A program made the position numbers and the translations under genes. A stretch of 7,674 nucleotides of DNA from Chloroflexota bacterium. GTDB lineage: Bacteria; Chloroflexota; Limnocylindria; Limnocylindrales; CSP1-4. The notes beneath the pieces are model-generated. The model saw only the letters and a list, made by a program, of their open reading frames with translations, made no database searches and was not told the origin of the DNA. Positions 5,870-7,674 of the stretch are shown here, in pieces. The stretch is from contig JAKAMV010000470.1 in the NCBI GenBank assembly GCA_021812735.1, positions 1 through 7,674 of the forward strand, in the 5' to 3' direction. How positions within the stretch are numbered: position 1 is the stretch's first letter; each line of letters begins with the position of its first letter.

Positions 5870-6850
5870 CTATCCGCCTGCGCCGTCCGCGAGGCCTTCC
5901 CAGAGCGCGTCGACGCCGATCATCGCGGCGGCGGCCTCGAGGAGCTGCTGCTGCTCCGCCCACGCGGCCCGGGCCTCCGCGGCGTCCTGCGGCGCGAACG
6001 TCACGCGGTCGCCGGGCCGCAGCTGCCCGAGGCGCGGCCGCTCCCAGCGAGGGACGACCCCGACCACGGGATAGCCGCCGATCGTGGGCCCATCGACGAA
6101 GAGGACCACGGGCTGCCCGTCGGCGGGCACCTGGATCGCTCCCGGGGTGACCGGGTGCGACAGGATCTCGCGACCCGGTGGAAGGGCGGCACCCTCGAGC
6201 CGTATTCCCATCCGGTCGCTGGCGGACCCCACCCGCCAGGTCGCCGCCGCGAGTGCCTCCGCGGCGTCCGCCGGCAGGTGGCGCAGGTCGGGACCCGGGA
6301 CGAACCGGAGCGGGCCGTCGACCAGGGCCGGGTGCGGTGCACTCCGGACCGGCCACGCGCGGCCGGTGGCGCCGAGGTCACCCCGGCGGAGCGGCAGCAG
6401 CACGTCCCCGGCGCGCAGCGGCCGGCCATCGATCCCGCCGATCCCCGCCGGCACGCACGTGGAGGCCGACCCCAGGACCCGCCGCGCCGCGACTCCCCCG
6501 GCAAGGCCCACGTACGCGCGCATGCCCGTGCGCGACCCGGCGAAGCGGATCTGCGATCCGGCCGGGAGGCGGTACACGGCTCCCGCCGGGAGCGGTCGAC
6601 CGTCGTCCATCTCGGCGCCGAGATCGGCACCGGCGAGCGACACCGCGCAGGTCTCGACCGCACGAAGCTGCGTCCCGCCCAGGGTCACCTCGATCGCGAT
6701 CGCGTCCTGGGGGGCCTGGGCGAGCAGGTTGGCGATCGCGAGCCCCCACGGATCGCAGGCGCCGGACGGTGGTACCCCAAGGTGGGCGAACCCCGGCCGG
6801 CCGCGGTCCTGGAGCGTGAGCAACGGCCCGGGGGCGACGACTTCCAGCAT
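5870..6850 (-). CDS. pxpC: 5-oxoprolinase subunit PxpC (biotin-dependent carboxyltransferase-like, KipA/YbgK family)
   Basis: A 326-residue subunit of the ATP-dependent 5-oxoprolinase, which with PxpA and PxpB opens 5-oxoproline (pyroglutamate) to glutamate in the cytoplasm. The fold is that of the AHS2 / carboxyltransferase C-D domain family. Visible motifs: the start MLEVVAPGPLLTLQDRGRPG, GVPPSGACD (25-33), GADL (74-77), DRMGIRLEG (212-220), GAIQVPADGQPVVL (237-250), TIGGYP (256-261) and PRLGQLRPGDRV (272-283). After the family domain comes a short Ala- and Gln-rich tail of about 35 residues. The ATG lies three bases after the pxpB stop, without a strong ribosome site, which suggests translational coupling. 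The stop is TAG. It is the last gene of the operon in this window. Confidence 0.95.
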   Translation of the reverse strand: MLEVVAPGPLLTLQDRGRPGFAHLGVPPSGACDPWGLAIANLLAQAPQDAIAIEVTLGGTQLRAVETCAVSLAGADLGAEMDDGRPLPAGAVYRLPAGSQIRFAGSRTGMRAYVGLAGGVAARRVLGSASTCVPAGIGGIDGRPLRAGDVLLPLRRGDLGATGRAWPVRSAPHPALVDGPLRFVPGPDLRHLPADAAEALAAATWRVGSASDRMGIRLEGAALPPGREILSHPVTPGAIQVPADGQPVVLFVDGPTIGGYPVVGVVPRWERPRLGQLRPGDRVTFAPQDAAEARAAWAEQQQLLEAAAAMIGVDALWEGLADGAGG

Positions 6851-6853
6851 GGC

Positions 6854-7534
6854 TCAGTGGGGCACGAACCGGACCCGATCGCCGGGAGCCAGGAGCGCGG
6901 GGCGCTCGCGCCGGACGTCCCACAGGGGCGCCTCGGTCCGTCCGACCAGGTGCCACCCGCCGGGCGTGTCGAAGGGGTAGATGCCCGTCTGGCGGCCGGC
7001 GATCGCGACGCTGCCGGCCGGAACGCGGACGCGTGGCGTGGCGCGGCGAGGCAGGTCGAGCGGTGCCGGGACGACGCCGAGGTACGGGAAGCCGGGCACG
7101 AACCCCAGCACGAGCACGCGGTACTCGACGCCGGCGTGCAGCGCCACCACCTGGTCCTCCGACAGGCCCGTCCGCGCGGCCACCTCCGGCAGATCGGGCC
7201 CCTCGCTGCCGCCGTATCGCACGGAGATCTCGTGGAGGATGCCGCCGGCGGCCGCCTCCGACCGGCGGGTCGCGTCCAGGACCTCCGCGAGGAGGCCCCG
7301 GAGTGCCTCCTCGGCGCACCGATCCGGGTCGAACGGGACCAGCACGCTCGCGTGCCCGGGCACGGCCGTGTCGAGGCCCGGCACCGACGGGCGCCGGACC
7401 TCGAGTTCGGCCGCCGCGCGACGCGCCCACGCGTTGGCCCGGAGGTCGAGCTCATCGGAGAGAGTGACGATCAGGGCCGCGTCGCCCAGCCGGTCGATGC
7501 GGGGCGCGTGTCCCGCGGCGGGGGGATCAGCCAC
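6854..7534 (-). CDS. pxpB: 5-oxoprolinase subunit PxpB (KipI/YbgJ family)
   Basis: A 226-residue subunit of the PxpABC 5-oxoprolinase, AHS1 / carboxyltransferase A-B domain family. Visible motifs: RLGDAALIV (15-23), YGGSEGPDL (107-115), [11 protein letters not shown] (123-133), [10 protein letters not shown] (144-153), [14 protein letters not shown] (174-187) and [10 protein letters not shown] (191-200). Length is normal. In Bacillus the homologue KipI was first described as a kinase inhibitor, but the adjacent pxpA and pxpC support the 5-oxoprolinase role here. The GTG start (7532-7534) overlaps the pxpA stop by eight bases (GTGGCTGA) and has only a weak GAGG about 12 bases upstream, so coupled translation is likely. 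Confidence 0.95.
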   Translation of the reverse strand: MADPPAAGHAPRIDRLGDAALIVTLSDELDLRANAWARRAAAELEVRRPSVPGLDTAVPGHASVLVPFDPDRCAEEALRGLLAEVLDATRRSEAAAGGILHEISVRYGGSEGPDLPEVAARTGLSEDQVVALHAGVEYRVLVLGFVPGFPYLGVVPAPLDLPRRATPRVRVPAGSVAIAGRQTGIYPFDTPGGWHLVGRTEAPLWDVRRERPALLAPGDRVRFVPH

Positions 7535-7674
7535 CGACGGCTCGGACCTCGATGCCGGCGGCGGCGAGGGCTCGCCGGACCGCGGCGGCGATGGCGGGTG
7601 CCCCGGGCGTGTCCCCGTGGATGCAGATGGTGTCCGCCGGGACGATGACCGTGGACCCGTCCGCGGCGGTCAGC
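7527..7674 (-). CDS. pxpA: 5-oxoprolinase subunit PxpA (LamB/YcsF family), C-terminal end only
   Basis: Only the last 48 codons and the TGA stop (7527-7529) are inside the window; the gene continues past the right edge. The visible protein ends with [20 protein letters not shown], then [15 protein letters not shown] and a short tail. The [11 protein letters not shown] motif followed by a helix is the signature end of LamB/YcsF proteins. PxpA is the subunit that binds and opens 5-oxoproline in the ATP-dependent complex. Its stop overlaps the pxpB start by eight bases, so the transcription order is A-B-C. This stretch is too short for the usual gene callers to report alone, but the motif and context make it clear. 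Confidence 0.9.
   Translation of the reverse strand, partial: LTAADGSTVIVPADTICIHGDTPGAPAIAAAVRRALAAAGIEVRAVGG

Noticed and set aside
5813..7648. Open frame of 611 codons on the + strand.
   Set aside because: It runs antisense through pxpC, pxpB and the pxpA end, which have unmistakable family motifs. Its composition is Arg/Pro/Gly-rich without recognisable motifs, as expected of a GC-rich shadow frame.

Overview
This is a gene-dense, very GC-rich bacterial window, roughly 70% G+C by eye, with strongly G/C-biased third codon positions, purine-rich Shine-Dalgarno sites, GTG starts and short intergenic gaps. The gene content (a DPP5-like S9 peptidase, a GH63-type glucosyl/mannosylglycerate hydrolase and a 5-oxoprolinase PxpABC operon) fits a high-GC heterotroph such as a soil or freshwater Chloroflexota or Actinomycetota. 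The sequence alone does not settle the phylum. I see no tRNA, rRNA, CRISPR array, insertion sequence, phage gene or attachment site, and composition is even throughout. The window looks like ordinary chromosome.

Left part (1-3430): a 5'-truncated S9 prolyl-oligopeptidase-family peptidase on the + strand converges on a minus-strand gene for a probable lipoprotein with an N-terminal DUF3887-like domain and a C-terminal alpha/beta-hydrolase. The 43 bp between their stop codons hold an imperfect hairpin.

Middle part (3431-5869): a minus-strand class II aldolase/adducin-family gene and a plus-strand GH63-type glycoside hydrolase diverge from a 192-bp intergenic region. That region holds the best regulatory signals of the window. 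The aldolase gene has a near-consensus sigma-70 promoter whose -35 box lies inside a tandem 23-bp duplication, then a GC-rich leader hairpin and a GGAGG ribosome site that fixes a GTG start. The glycoside hydrolase has no visible ribosome site and may be leaderless. Its 3' end lies in a second tandem duplication, of 36 bp, that spans its stop codon.

Right part (5870-7674): pxpA (only its 3' end), pxpB and pxpC form a tightly packed minus-strand operon for the ATP-dependent 5-oxoprolinase that returns 5-oxoproline to glutamate.

How the genes work together: only pxpABC is a clear functional unit. The shared promoter region of the aldolase-like gene and the glycerate-glycoside hydrolase makes joint control possible but unproven. 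The most unusual protein is the aldolase-like one: it keeps the three metal-binding histidines but has valine where the catalytic/metal glutamate is expected. I found no convincing undescribed multi-gene system.
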